A stretch of 64,000 nucleotides of DNA from Streptomonospora litoralis (GTDB lineage Bacteria; Actinomycetota; Actinomycetes; Streptosporangiales; Streptosporangiaceae). The position numbers were made by a program, and so were the translations under genes. The notes beneath the pieces were generated by a model. It did not search any database and had not been told where the DNA came from. It saw only the letters and a program-made list of their open reading frames with translations. How positions within the stretch are numbered: the first letter of the stretch is position 1; each line of letters begins with the position of its first letter. Positions 42,097 to 51,184 of this stretch are shown one piece after another. Location: assembly GCF_004323735.1 (NCBI RefSeq), contig NZ_CP036455.1:3095101-3159100 (forward strand), given 5' to 3'.

Positions 42097-43881
42097 TCAC
42101 CCGTCGCTCGGCCTGTCGCTCTCCTCGACGCCGGCGACCTCCACGACGGCGAAGGACTCCGGGGGCAGGTGCAGCCGCGTGCCGTGCACCGATGCGCGCG
42201 CCGAGGACAGCAGCGGCTCCGTGGCGGGGCCGTCGAGGACGGTCTCGGCCGCGGTGGCGCGCAGGTTGCACGCGACGCGCAGCCGCCCGCGGTGCAGCAC
42301 CACTTCGCGGCCGTCGGCGGCGGCGCGCACGGCGAAGCGGTCGAGGCGGGGGTCGGCCAGCTCCGGCCGGGCGCGGCGCAGCGCGATGAGGTCGCGGTAG
42401 GTCTGCAGCATTTCGCGGTGCGGCGGGCGGGCGCGCTCCTCCCAGCGCAGCACCGCCTGCTCGCGGGTGCGGGGGTCGAGGGGGTCGGGGACGTCGTCCT
42501 CGTCCCAGCCGTGGGCGGCGAACTCCCGGCGCCGCCCCTTGCGCACCCCCTCGGCCAGCCCGGGGTCGGTGAAGGAGGCGAAGAACGGCCAGGGCGTGGA
42601 CGCCGCCCACTCCTCGCCCATGAACACCATGGGCGTGTAGGGCGAGCACAGCACCAGCGCCGCCCCGCAGGCCAGCAGGCCCCATGAGGCGGTGGCCGCC
42701 ATCCGGTCGCCGGCGGCGCGGTTGCCGATCTGGTCGTGGTTCTGCAGGTAGGCCAGGAAGCGGTGGCCGGGGACGGCGGCGAGGTCGACGGGGGCGCCGT
42801 GGGTGCGGCCGCGGAAGGAGGAGTACCGGCCGTCGTGCCAGAAGACTCGGCGCAGCGTCTGCGGCAGCACCTCGGGCGGTGTGAAGTCGGCGTAGTAGCC
42901 GTGGCCTTCGCCGGTCAGCGCCGCGTGCAGGGCGTGGTGGAGGTCGTCGGACCACTGCGCGGCCAGGCCGTGGCCCCCGGCCTCGCGCGGGGCCACCGTG
43001 GCGGGGTCGTTGCGGTCGGACTCGGCGATGAGTGTGAGCGGGCGGCGCAGTCCGGCGGCCAGCGCGTCGACCTCGGCCGAGAGCTCGGTGAGCAGGTGGC
43101 GGGCGCGGGAGTCGTGCAGCACGTGCACGGCGTCCAGCCGCAGGCCGTCCAGGTGGAAGTCGCGCAGCCAGCCCAGGGCGTTGTCGATCACGTAGCGGCG
43201 GACCTCGTCGGAGCCGGGGCCGTCGAGGTTGAGGGAGGGGCCCCAGGCGGTGTCCCCGCTGAAGTAGGGGCCGAAGCGGGGCAGGTAGGCGCCCTCGGGG
43301 CCGAGGTGGTTGTAGACGACGTCGAGCAGGACGCCGAGCCCGCGGGCGTGGCAGGCGTCGACGAAGCGCTTGAGGCCGTCGGGACCGCCGTAGGGTTCGT
43401 GCACGGCGCCCCACAGCACGCCGTCGTAGCCCCACCCGTGGTCGGCGCCGCCGAAGGCGTTGACCGGCATCAGCTGGACCAGGTCGGCGCCGAGTCCGGC
43501 GAGGTGGTCGAGCCGCCGCACGGCGGCGTCCAGGGTGCCCTCGCGGGTGAAGGTGCCGACATGCAGTTCGTAGAGGATCGAGCCGGGCAGCGCGCGCCCG
43601 CGCCAGCCGGCGTCGGTCCAGGTGAAGGCGGTGTGGTCGTAGATGCGGGAGGGTCCGTGCACGCCGTGCGGCTGGTGCGCCGAGCGGGGGTCGGGCAGGG
43701 GCTCGTCGGAGCCGTCGAGGACGAAGGCGTAGTCGTCGCCGGGCCGGGCGGAGGGGATCCGCAGGCGCCACCAGCCGTCGCAATCCGGGCTCATGGGATG
43801 GTCCCGCCCGTTCAGGCGCAGGTCGACCCTGCCGCGTTCCGGTGCCCATACCCCGAAGCGGTGCCCCTCGTGTGCGTTCAC
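42097..43881 (-). CDS. treZ: Malto-oligosyltrehalose trehalohydrolase TreZ
   Basis: The 594-residue GH13 enzyme releases trehalose from maltooligosyltrehalose made by TreY. An N-terminal beta domain (~1-100, starting RFGVWAPERGRVDLRLNG) precedes the barrel with ELHVGTFTREGT, nucleophile Asp250 in DGLRLDAVH, acid/base Glu287 in LIAESD and Asp383 in LQNHDQIGN, as in characterised TreZ. The start is GTG 43881 without a strong ribosome-binding site. treY lies 1.4 kb upstream on the same strand, separated by the methyltransferase gene and a repeat copy; the debranching enzyme treX is not in the window. Confidence 0.94.
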   Translation of the reverse strand: MNAHEGHRFGVWAPERGRVDLRLNGRDHPMSPDCDGWWRLRIPSARPGDDYAFVLDGSDEPLPDPRSAHQPHGVHGPSRIYDHTAFTWTDAGWRGRALPGSILYELHVGTFTREGTLDAAVRRLDHLAGLGADLVQLMPVNAFGGADHGWGYDGVLWGAVHEPYGGPDGLKRFVDACHARGLGVLLDVVYNHLGPEGAYLPRFGPYFSGDTAWGPSLNLDGPGSDEVRRYVIDNALGWLRDFHLDGLRLDAVHVLHDSRARHLLTELSAEVDALAAGLRRPLTLIAESDRNDPATVAPREAGGHGLAAQWSDDLHHALHAALTGEGHGYYADFTPPEVLPQTLRRVFWHDGRYSSFRGRTHGAPVDLAAVPGHRFLAYLQNHDQIGNRAAGDRMAATASWGLLACGAALVLCSPYTPMVFMGEEWAASTPWPFFASFTDPGLAEGVRKGRRREFAAHGWDEDDVPDPLDPRTREQAVLRWEERARPPHREMLQTYRDLIALRRARPELADPRLDRFAVRAAADGREVVLHRGRLRVACNLRATAAETVLDGPATEPLLSSARASVHGTRLHLPPESFAVVEVAGVEESDRPSDG

Positions 43882-43954
43882 GCCGCGGTTGTACCCCGCG
43901 GCTCGGCGGGCGACGCGCCTGCGCTGAGAGGGTGTCCGCAGCGGCTCGGTGTGC

Positions 43955-44848
43955 TCACCGCTTCGGCGACGGGCGGTACAGGGAGACGGCGAAGGACGCG
44001 GTGGCCGCCACGGGGCCGCCCAGGGCCGCGACGCGTTCCGTGATCTCGCCCGGCGCCAGGTGGCGGGCGCTGGGGCCCATGGCGATCAGGGCCTCGGCCT
44101 CGCCGGGTGCCAGGGACAGTGCCAGGTCCAACTCCTCGCTGTGTTCGCGGGTGAAGTGGGGCTCCAGCCCGCCTTCGACACGCTCCCGCTTGCGCGCGTC
44201 CACGGTCACCAGCCCCAGGTCGTCGACCAAGCCGCGGAGGTGGCGCGCTGTGGGGGTGACGACGATCAGCGCGCCCTCGGCGTCCAGGACCCGGCGGAAC
44301 TCGGCGCCCGCGCGCGGCGCGAACACGTCGAGCAGCAGGTCGGCGGAGCCGCTGCGCAGCGGCAGACCGCGCCAGGTGTCGCAGGCGGCCGCTCCCGCTC
44401 GCGGGTGGGCGCGGGCGGCGCGGCGCAGCGCGAACTTGGACACGTCCAGCGCGAGCCCGCGCGCCCGCGGGGCCTCCTCCAGCACGGCGGCCAGATAGTA
44501 GCCGGTCCCGGCGCCCACGTCGACGGCCAGTGAGCGCTGCTCCAGCAGCGGGGCGGCCAACTCGGCCAGCCGCGCGGCGAGCGGAGCGTAGTGCCCGGCG
44601 GCTTGGAACTCCTGGCGGGCGCGGACCATGTCCTTGGTGTCGCCGGTTCCGGCGGGGCGGTGCCCGGTGAGCAACCCGGCATAGCCTTCGCGAGCGACGT
44701 CGAACCGGTGCCCACCGGTGCAGGCCAGGCCGTTTCCGCCGGGCTCCAGGCCCGCGCCGCAGACGGGGCAGGCCAGGGCGCGCAGCACGGTATCGGGCAT
44801 CCGCAGCCGGTCGAGCACGGGCGGCCGGTCGTCGTCGGTGGAGGTCAT
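43955..44848 (-). CDS. 23S rRNA (guanine-N1)-methyltransferase-like, RlmA/TlrB family
   Basis: The 297-residue product has an N-terminal zinc finger ALACPVCGAGLEPGGNGLAC followed by GGHRFDVAREGYAGLL, almost a signature of RlmA enzymes, then SAM-binding VDVGAGTGYYLAAVLE (~110-125). Family members methylate a guanine in 23S rRNA hairpin 35; some (TlrB) confer resistance to tylosin-type macrolides. Whether this is housekeeping RlmA or a resistance determinant cannot be decided. The ATG at 44848 has no Shine-Dalgarno, and TAATAG sits about 12 bp upstream, so a near-leaderless transcript is possible. Confidence 0.88.
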   Translation of the reverse strand: MTSTDDDRPPVLDRLRMPDTVLRALACPVCGAGLEPGGNGLACTGGHRFDVAREGYAGLLTGHRPAGTGDTKDMVRARQEFQAAGHYAPLAARLAELAAPLLEQRSLAVDVGAGTGYYLAAVLEEAPRARGLALDVSKFALRRAARAHPRAGAAACDTWRGLPLRSGSADLLLDVFAPRAGAEFRRVLDAEGALIVVTPTARHLRGLVDDLGLVTVDARKRERVEGGLEPHFTREHSEELDLALSLAPGEAEALIAMGPSARHLAPGEITERVAALGGPVAATASFAVSLYRPSPKR

Positions 44849-44934
44849 GGGGTTCCAGACTATTAGTACTGCGTTACATGCCGGCCTTGGCGCCGATCGG
44901 GTACACGGTGGCCTGGAGCCGGGAGCGCCCGCGG

Positions 44935-45115
44935 TCTGCTGTGCGGCCCTGGCACCGGGCGGGTGCCGGGCCGACTGGACGAAAGGCGCCACCGAGGGCG
45001 GTGGGTGGATCGGGGCCGCGTTCGACGGGTCGGGGGCTCGCCGGTGGCGGTAGCCAGCGGGGGCGGAGCCGCCCCCTGGGCTCACCGAGCGCGTGGTTTT
45101 CGTCAGAGAACGGCT
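44935..45115. repeat. Single diverged repeat unit with flanking hairpin (locus D)
   Basis: Positions 44935-45060 align along their length with the 139-bp unit of locus A (GTCTGCTGTGCGGCC at the left, GGGTCGGGGGCTCGCCGGTG near the right). It is followed by a perfect hairpin (45059-45066 with 45069-45076) and by GCGTGGTTTT at 45091-45100, the same block that adjoins the palindrome of locus A. The 412-bp gap between the methyltransferase start and treY holds no other gene. Confidence 0.65.
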
Positions 45116-45171
45116 CGGATCCGGTTATTTCCACGCGTTGGACGACCGCGCTGCCCCCGGAGAGTGTCCGC

Positions 45172-45195
45172 CGGCGTCCGGCGCGCCGGACGCCG
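45172..45195 (-). terminator. Hairpin after treY
   Basis: CGGCGTCCGG (45172-45181) pairs perfectly with CCGGACGCCG (45186-45195) around a 4-nt loop, 66 bp past the treY stop. Confidence 0.65.
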
Positions 45196-45260
45196 AGGGA
45201 GGCAGCGTTCGCGGCCGGGCCGCGGCTGCGGGGTCGCGCGGCACAGCTGAGCCCGCACCC

Positions 45261-47588
45261 TCAACCGCGCACGAGCAGCGCCACCGGGTAGCGGTCCAGC
45301 ACCTCCTCCAGGTGGGCGGCGCAGTAGCCGTCGGTGCGCTCGGGCAGCAGGACGCGGCCGGTGAGTTTGTCGGTCCAGGTGCCGCGCCCGCCGGGCAGGG
45401 GGACGGCGGTGTCGGACCAGCCGCCCGCTGCGGCCAGGCCAAGGGGCAGGCGGGTGGCCACGGCGACCACTCCGCTGCCCGGGCCGCGGGCGAAGGCGAC
45501 GGCGTGGTCGGCGGCGCTGCCCACGGGCTCCAGCGGGAGGTAGCCGCTCAGGTCGTGGTCGCGGCGGACGTGCAGGGCGGTGCGGACCACGTGCATCTTG
45601 GCCTCGCCGGTGGCGTCGATGCCGGGGCGCCGACCGGTCTCCAGGCGCTCCAGATGGGTCTGGCGGCAGGTGAAGTCGACGCGGCGGCGGTTGTCGGGGT
45701 CCACCAGCGACAGCTCCCACAGCTCCGAGCCCTGGTAGAGGTCGGGCACACCGGGGCCGGCCAACTGGAGCAGCTTCTGCCCCAGCGCGTTGGACCAGCC
45801 CGCCGCGCGGATGCGGGCGACGAAGGAGGCGACGTCGGCGCAGAGTTCGTCGTCGCGCAGGACCCGCTCGGGCCAGGCGGCCACCTCCTCTTCGAACGCG
45901 GCGTCGCGCTCGATCCAGGAGGTGCGCAGCTTCTGCTCCCGCGCGGCCTTGAGCAGGTATTCGCGCAGCCGGTCGGCGCTGATCGGCCAGGTGCCGACCA
46001 GGGTCTGCCACGCCAGCAGGTCCAGGGCGGGCTCGCTCAGCCCGCGGACGCCGCGCCAGCGGTGCACGGCGGCGGAGAACTCCTCGGCCGCCTCGCTGAG
46101 GACCGCCAGGCGCGCGCGCACGTCCTCCGAGCGCTTGGTGTCGTGAGTGGACAGCGCGGTCATGGTGCGCGGCCGGCATGCCTCGCGCTCGGCGCAGCGG
46201 CGGTGGAACTCCGCCGGGGACACGCCGAAGCGGGCGGGGTCGCCGCCGACCTCGTTGAGGGCGGCGAAGCGGGTGGCGCGGTAGAAGGCGGTGTCCTCGA
46301 CGCCCTTGGCCATGACCATGCCGCTGGTCTGCTGGATGCGCACGGCGAGCTCACCGGCGGGGTCGGCGCGTACGCGCTCGTCGACCTCGCCGAGGACGGC
46401 GGCGAGGTCGGGGCGCGCGGCCCGGGCTGCGGCGACCGCCCGATCCCACACGGCCCGGCCCTCGGGCAGGTAGCTGCGGTAGGTCTCGAAGGAGGCCAGG
46501 AGTTCGGCGACGGCGTCTGAGGCCGACGCGGCGCCGGCGGGCTCCAGCAGCGCCGCGATCCGGCGCACCTCCGGGGCGAGCAGTTCGCCCGCGGCCATCC
46601 GGCGCGATTCGGCCTGCACGGGGCCGGGGTCCGCGGGGGCGCCGACCGATTCGGCCAGCTCGGTGAAGACGCCCTCGCCGGCCGGGTCGACGAACAGGCC
46701 GCAGGTCTCGCGCAGCGCGTCGTAGCCGGTGGTGCCCGCCACCGGCCAGGACGCGGGCAGCGACTCGCCGGGTTCGCAGATCTTCTCGACCACGATCCAG
46801 CCGGTGAAGGCGTCGTGCAGCCGGCGCAGGTAGGCGCCGGGGTCGCTGAGGCCGTCGGGGTGGTCGACGCGGATGCCGTCCAGCTCGCCGCGCTCGGCCC
46901 AGCGCAGGATCTCGGCGTGGGCGGCGGCGAAGACGTCGGGGTCCTCCATACGGACCGCGGCCAGGCCGGTGATGTCGAAGAACCTCCGGTAGCTCAGCCG
47001 CTCGCGGCCGCGCCTGTAGGACACCAGCCGGTAGTGCTGGCGCTCGTGGACCTCGGCGGGGTCGTCGCCGGGGGTGTAGGTGCCCGGCGCCAGCGGGAAC
47101 CGGTGGTCCTCGTAGGTGAGGCAGCCGTCGGCGACGCCGAGGCGCTGCAGTGCGGCGGCTCCGCCGTCGCCTTCGTCGGCGAGGACGGGGAGTTCCAGGC
47201 GCCCCGCCGACCAGTCGATGTCGAAGCAGCGGGCGTAGGCGGAGTCCGCTCCGCTGCGCAGCACGTCCCACCACCAGGGGTTGGCGGCGGGCGCTGCCAC
47301 CGACATGTGGTTGGGCACGATGTCGGCGACCACCCCCATGCCGCGCGCGTGCAGCAGCCCGGCCAGCTCCCGGCGAGCGGAATCGCCGCCCAGCTGCGCC
47401 GAGACCGAGGCGGGGTCGACGACGTCGTAGCCGTGCTCGGACCCGGGAGCGGCGGTGAGGATCGGCGAGAGGTAGGCGGCGCCTACGCCCAGCCGGTCCA
47501 GATAGTCGACGAGTCCGGCGGCGCGGTCCAGGGTGAGGTCCCCGCCGAGCTGCAGGCGGTAGGTGGAGGTCGGGCTGTCGGGATGCAT
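45261..47588 (-). CDS. treY: Malto-oligosyltrehalose synthase TreY
   Basis: The 775-residue GH13 enzyme converts the reducing-end maltosyl unit of maltodextrins to a trehalosyl unit. PTSTYRLQLGGDLTLDRAAGLV at the N-terminus, AYLSPILTAAPGSEHGYDVVDP and DIVPNHMS are TreY marks, GIRVDHPDGLSDPGAYL contains the nucleophile Asp and VVEKICEPGESLP the acid/base Glu. The short GH13 length plus the large C-terminal domain fit the family. Together with TreZ it makes trehalose from glycogen-like glucans, a likely osmoprotectant route. ATG 47588 is poorly preceded by AGAGAA. Confidence 0.95.
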   Translation of the reverse strand: MHPDSPTSTYRLQLGGDLTLDRAAGLVDYLDRLGVGAAYLSPILTAAPGSEHGYDVVDPASVSAQLGGDSARRELAGLLHARGMGVVADIVPNHMSVAAPAANPWWWDVLRSGADSAYARCFDIDWSAGRLELPVLADEGDGGAAALQRLGVADGCLTYEDHRFPLAPGTYTPGDDPAEVHERQHYRLVSYRRGRERLSYRRFFDITGLAAVRMEDPDVFAAAHAEILRWAERGELDGIRVDHPDGLSDPGAYLRRLHDAFTGWIVVEKICEPGESLPASWPVAGTTGYDALRETCGLFVDPAGEGVFTELAESVGAPADPGPVQAESRRMAAGELLAPEVRRIAALLEPAGAASASDAVAELLASFETYRSYLPEGRAVWDRAVAAARAARPDLAAVLGEVDERVRADPAGELAVRIQQTSGMVMAKGVEDTAFYRATRFAALNEVGGDPARFGVSPAEFHRRCAEREACRPRTMTALSTHDTKRSEDVRARLAVLSEAAEEFSAAVHRWRGVRGLSEPALDLLAWQTLVGTWPISADRLREYLLKAAREQKLRTSWIERDAAFEEEVAAWPERVLRDDELCADVASFVARIRAAGWSNALGQKLLQLAGPGVPDLYQGSELWELSLVDPDNRRRVDFTCRQTHLERLETGRRPGIDATGEAKMHVVRTALHVRRDHDLSGYLPLEPVGSAADHAVAFARGPGSGVVAVATRLPLGLAAAGGWSDTAVPLPGGRGTWTDKLTGRVLLPERTDGYCAAHLEEVLDRYPVALLVRG

Positions 47589-47730
47589 CGTGGATTCTCT
47601 GCCCCGCCCGCGGCTGCCTGAACCCGGACACCCGGGGGCGGGACGCCGCGCCGCCCGGTCGCGGGGCAGGCCTGCGCATTAGGATCGTCGCGTCCGCCCC
47701 CGCGATGCGTCGAAAGGGATCCGAAACGCG

Positions 47731-48201
47731 ATGTCCGACTCCGCCGCTTCCCCCCGTGTACTGCTGCTCAACGGACCGAACCTGAACCTGCTGGGCAGCC
47801 GCGACCCCCGGCAGTACGGGACGCTGACCCTGGAGGGCGTCGAGGAGCGTTTCCGCGTGCTGGGCGCGGAACTGGGCGCCGAGGTGGAGTGTGCGCAGAG
47901 CAACCACGAGGGCGTGCTGGTCGAGCACATCCACCGGGCGCGGAGGCTGGACGGAGTCGTGTTCAACCCGGGCGCCTTCGCGCACTACAGCATCGCGCTG
48001 CGCGACGCCGTCGAGGCGGTGGACACCCCGTGCGTCGAGGTGCACATCTCCAACGTCTACGCGCGCGAGGCGTTCCGGCACACCTCGGTGACGGCTCCCG
48101 TGGCGCAGGGCTACATCGCCGGGTGCGGCCCGACAGGCTATGAACTGGGACTGCGCGCGGTACTGGCGCGCGTGGCGGAGCGGCGGGCCGCCGCGGGCTG
48201 A
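47731..48201 (+). CDS. aroQ: Type II 3-dehydroquinate dehydratase
   Basis: The 156-residue product is the dodecameric class II enzyme of the shikimate pathway. VLLLNGPNLNLLGSRDPRQYG contains the conserved Asn and the catalytic Tyr (~30), AHYSIALRDAV the active-site residues and EVHISNVYAREAFRHTS the catalytic His (~106). It removes water from 3-dehydroquinate. ATG 47731 lies behind AAAGGGATC. Other aro genes are not adjacent. A strong hairpin follows. Confidence 0.97.
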   Translation: MSDSAASPRVLLLNGPNLNLLGSRDPRQYGTLTLEGVEERFRVLGAELGAEVECAQSNHEGVLVEHIHRARRLDGVVFNPGAFAHYSIALRDAVEAVDTPCVEVHISNVYAREAFRHTSVTAPVAQGYIAGCGPTGYELGLRAVLARVAERRAAAG

Positions 48202-48210
48202 CGCGCACCC

Positions 48211-48240
48211 CGTGCGGGCACCGGGCACGGCGCCCGCACG
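48211..48240 (+). terminator. Hairpin after aroQ
   Basis: CGTGCGGGC (48211-48219) pairs perfectly with GCCCGCACG (48232-48240), beginning 9 bp after the aroQ stop. Confidence 0.7.
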
Positions 48241-48378
48241 CCTCGCACGCCCCCATCCGCTCACACTGCGTAACGGCGGGATCGACGCCTCCCGCATCGG
48301 CTGAGCATTCCGGCGCCGACGGCTGACCTGGGGCGAAGTGGCGAGGACAGTGTCACACGGGTGCCGTTCGGCAGCGCG

Positions 48379-48396
48379 GTTCACCTGTTGTTAGAT
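48379..48396 (+). promoter_or_regulatory. Possible PHO box upstream of the phosphate-binding lipoprotein
   Basis: GTTCACC (48379-48385) and GTTAGAT (48390-48396) are two heptamers with 11-nt periodicity, the arrangement of PhoP binding units in streptomycetes (GTTCACC-N4). The second heptamer is diverged. It lies ~105 bp before the GTG start of a PstS-like gene, a classic PhoP target. Confidence 0.5.
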
Positions 48397-48502
48397 TCCT
48401 TCTCGGAATCCGGCAACTCCGCCGCCACCATCCCGACGGCGGAGCAAACCCTGGGGATACGCGCAGGGTTACCGAACACTCGCAAAGGGGAAAGTCAGAC
48501 CC

Positions 48503-49621
48503 GTGACCCTGCCCGGCCACCGCACCCTGTCCGCGACCGTCATGGTCGGTGTACTTGCGCTGACCGCGGCCTGCGGCAGCGACAACGCCCTGCGCGAGGG
48601 CCAGGAGCCGCCGCCCGTACCCGAGGACCTCACCTGCTTCGAGGGCAGCCTCTCGGGGGCGGGCTCCAGCGCCCAGGAGAACGCCATGTACACCTGGGTG
48701 GCCGGCTACCAGCTGGCCTGCGAGAACGCCCTGGTGCTCTACGACTCGGTGGGCTCGGGCGCCGGGCGCAGCCAGTTCCTCGAAAGCGCGGTGGACTTCG
48801 CCGGCTCCGACGAGGCGCTGGACGACGCCGAGCACGAGCGGGCCCGACAGCGCTGCGCCGCCGACGCGCCGGCCGTCAACATCCCCGCCTACGTCGTGCC
48901 GATCGCCGTCATCTTCCACCTGGAGGGCGTCGAATCGCTGAACCTGCCGCCCGAGACCCTCGCCCGGATCTTCAACCAGCAGATCACCCGCTGGAACGAC
49001 CCCGCCATCGCCGAGCACAACCCCGAGACCGACCTGCCCGACCTGCGCATCACGCCGGTGTCGCGCTCCGACGAGTCGGGCACGACGGCGAACTTCACCA
49101 GCTACCTCGCGGCGGCGGCCGGTGCGGCATGGCCGCACGAACCCAGCGGCTCCTGGCCGATCGAGCCCGTCGAGGCGGCCCAGGGGAGCAGCGGGATCGC
49201 CGAGGCGGTGGAGAGCGGCCAGGGCACGATCGGCTACGTCGAGGCCTCACACACCGCCGATCTGGGCACCGCGGCCATCGGCGTGGGCGGCGAGTTCGTG
49301 GAGTTGTCGCCGGAGTCGGCGGGCCGCGTCGTGGCCTCCTCCCCCGAGCGGCCCGGCGGGCACCGCCACGACCACGCGCTGGAGCTGGACTACGGTACGA
49401 CCGAGCCCGGAACCTATCCGATCGTGCTGGTCACCTACGAGATCGCGTGCCTGCGCTACGAGTCGCGCGACGACGCCGCGCGGGTGCGCGCATTTTTGGA
49501 CTACGTGCTGAGCGAGGAGGGCCAGCAGGCCGCCTCCGACGTCACCGGGTCGGCTCCGATTCCGGCCGAGCTGCGCAGCAAGCTGCAGGACTCGGTCGCG
49601 GCGATCAGCGCGGCCGGCTGA
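48503..49621 (+). CDS. PstS-like phosphate-binding lipoprotein
   Basis: The 372-residue product has a lipoprotein signal peptide with lipobox LTAAC (Cys24) and the PstS fold marks GAGSSAQENAMYTW, ACENALVLYDSVGSGAGRSQFLES, VDFAGSDEAL, IFNQQITRWNDP and SRSDESGTTANFTSYL, the residues that bind phosphate. It should deliver phosphate to the PstCAB transporter, whose genes are not next to it. GTG 48503 is preceded by AAAGGGGAAAG. A candidate PHO box lies upstream. It is followed by a hairpin, so it is monocistronic. Confidence 0.93.
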   Translation: MTLPGHRTLSATVMVGVLALTAACGSDNALREGQEPPPVPEDLTCFEGSLSGAGSSAQENAMYTWVAGYQLACENALVLYDSVGSGAGRSQFLESAVDFAGSDEALDDAEHERARQRCAADAPAVNIPAYVVPIAVIFHLEGVESLNLPPETLARIFNQQITRWNDPAIAEHNPETDLPDLRITPVSRSDESGTTANFTSYLAAAAGAAWPHEPSGSWPIEPVEAAQGSSGIAEAVESGQGTIGYVEASHTADLGTAAIGVGGEFVELSPESAGRVVASSPERPGGHRHDHALELDYGTTEPGTYPIVLVTYEIACLRYESRDDAARVRAFLDYVLSEEGQQAASDVTGSAPIPAELRSKLQDSVAAISAAG

Positions 49622-49669
49622 TCCGGTGGGACATTCAAGCGGACAGTTCCCAACCCCATCAGCCCACGG

Positions 49670-49707
49670 CGGCCGCATCCGGCCCGCGCAGTGGCCGGAC
49701 GCGGCCG
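49670..49707. terminator. Bidirectional hairpin between pstS-like and TetR genes
   Basis: A 15-bp stem with a single mismatch (49670-49684 with 49693-49707, 8-nt loop) lies between the convergent stop codons. Confidence 0.65.
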
Positions 49708-49743
49708 CGGCGCGGTTGGAGCCGACCGGGCTGCGTCAGGCCG

Positions 49744-50403
49744 TCAGGCGGCCAGTGCCGCCCGCAACCGCGCCGCGTAGGCGCCGAAGCGCCCGGTCAT
49801 GTCGAAGTTGTCGGGGTCGAGCAGCCACTGCGTCTGCAGGCCGTCCATGACGGCGAAGATCTCCGAGGCCACGGCCGCGCAGTCGACGTCGGCGCGCAGG
49901 CGGCCCGATTCCACACCGTTGCGCAGCTCCGCAGCCATCTCGGTGACATAGGTGCGGTAGCGCTCGGCGAAGTAGTCGCGGGCGGGGTGGTCCAGCCCGA
50001 CGGCCTCCCCGGCGAGCACGGCGAACGCGCGGACGACCGTGGGCTGGCCGGCGTTGTGGGCCACCAGGCGGTGGGCGAAGTCGAGCACGTCTGCGCCGTC
50101 GGCCTGGCCGGGGGCGCCGACGGCCGTGCGGTCCCGGCGGTCGCGCTCGGCCAGCACCGCCTCCAGCAGGTCGCGTTTGCCGGCGAAGTGGTGCAGCAGG
50201 CCGGCCTGGGAGAGCCCGCAGTCGGCGGCGATGCGGGCGAGCGAGGAGCCGTTGTAGCCGCCGGCGGCGAAGTGCCGCGTGGCCGCGGCGAGGATCTCCT
50301 CGCGCACGGAGTCGCCCCGCGCCGTGCGGCCGGGCGGGCGCCCCCGCCGCCCGAGTCGCCCGGCGCGGGCGCCGTCGGATGAGGTGGTGGCCGCGCCGTC
50401 CAT
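49744..50403 (-). CDS. TetR-family regulator
   Basis: The 219-residue product has a basic N-terminus, then a TetR HTH (REEILAAATRHFAAGGYNGSSLARIAADCGLSQAGLLHHFAGKRDLL, ~36-82) and a ligand domain with LAGEAVGLDHPARDYFAERYRTY. ATG 50403 follows no strong ribosome-binding site; the open frame extends further upstream without similarity. It is divergent from the LURP-one-like gene 185 bp away, so it may control that gene. The ligand is unknown. Confidence 0.9.
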   Translation of the reverse strand: MDGAATTSSDGARAGRLGRRGRPPGRTARGDSVREEILAAATRHFAAGGYNGSSLARIAADCGLSQAGLLHHFAGKRDLLEAVLAERDRRDRTAVGAPGQADGADVLDFAHRLVAHNAGQPTVVRAFAVLAGEAVGLDHPARDYFAERYRTYVTEMAAELRNGVESGRLRADVDCAAVASEIFAVMDGLQTQWLLDPDNFDMTGRFGAYAARLRAALAA

Positions 50404-50588
50404 GGCCGTCAGTCTACGATCGCCGCCGCGGCGTGCGGCATCCTGGGCGACGCGCGTCCGCGCACCCGTGACCGGCGGTATCACGATCCCGTGTCGTCGG
50501 CGGATGCGGATGTGCCGCCGTGCCGACGGCCCCGCTAGGATCAGCCGGGTTCGCATGCCTTTCGACCCCGAATGTCCGAGGTGTACCG

Positions 50589-51161
50589 ATGAATCAGTTG
50601 CAGACGCTGACGCAGCTCGCCGTGCGGCAGCGGATCCGGATGATGGTCAACCAGTACGAGGTCCGGACCATGCTGCCCGACGGCACCGAGGGCGAGCTGA
50701 TCGCCTTCGCGCAGCAGAAGCGGATGGCGTTCAAGGAACAGGTGACGCTCTACTCCGACGACAGCAAGCAGTACCCGGTCCTGGGTTTCAAGGCCCGCCA
50801 GGTGGTCGACCTGGGCGCGACCTACGACGTCACCGACCACACCGGCCGGCCGATCGGCAACTTCCGCAAGGACTTCAAGCAGTCGCTCCTGCGCTCCACC
50901 TGGCACCTGGAGCAGCCGGGCCTGTTCACCGCGAGCGGCCAGGAGCGCAACCAGATGCTGGGGCTGCTGCGCCGGTTCATCTCGGCCGCCCAGATCGTGC
51001 CCTACCACTTCGACTTCGTCGCGGGCGAGTACCCGATCTTCAGCGTCGACAAGCGGTGGGGCCTGCGCGACCGCTACACCGTGCACATCCAGGACCCCAA
51101 CGTCGACCGCCGGCTGGTCATCGCCATGGCGGTGGCGCTGGACGCGCTGCAGTCGCGCTGA
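50589..51161 (+). CDS. LURP-one-related / tubby-like domain protein
   Basis: The 190-residue product matches the LOR (LURP-one-related, YxjI-like) fold: repeating beta-hairpins with GFKARQVVDLGATYDVTDH and GRPIGNFRKDFKQSLLRSTW, and WGLRDRYTVHI near the end. These proteins are related to tubby C-domains and phospholipid scramblases; some are thought to bind membranes, but their role in bacteria is unclear. GAGGTG precedes ATG 50589. It is divergent from the TetR gene. Confidence 0.82.
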   Translation: MNQLQTLTQLAVRQRIRMMVNQYEVRTMLPDGTEGELIAFAQQKRMAFKEQVTLYSDDSKQYPVLGFKARQVVDLGATYDVTDHTGRPIGNFRKDFKQSLLRSTWHLEQPGLFTASGQERNQMLGLLRRFISAAQIVPYHFDFVAGEYPIFSVDKRWGLRDRYTVHIQDPNVDRRLVIAMAVALDALQSR

Positions 51162-51184
51162 GGCACGCCCGCACCGCAGCCGAC

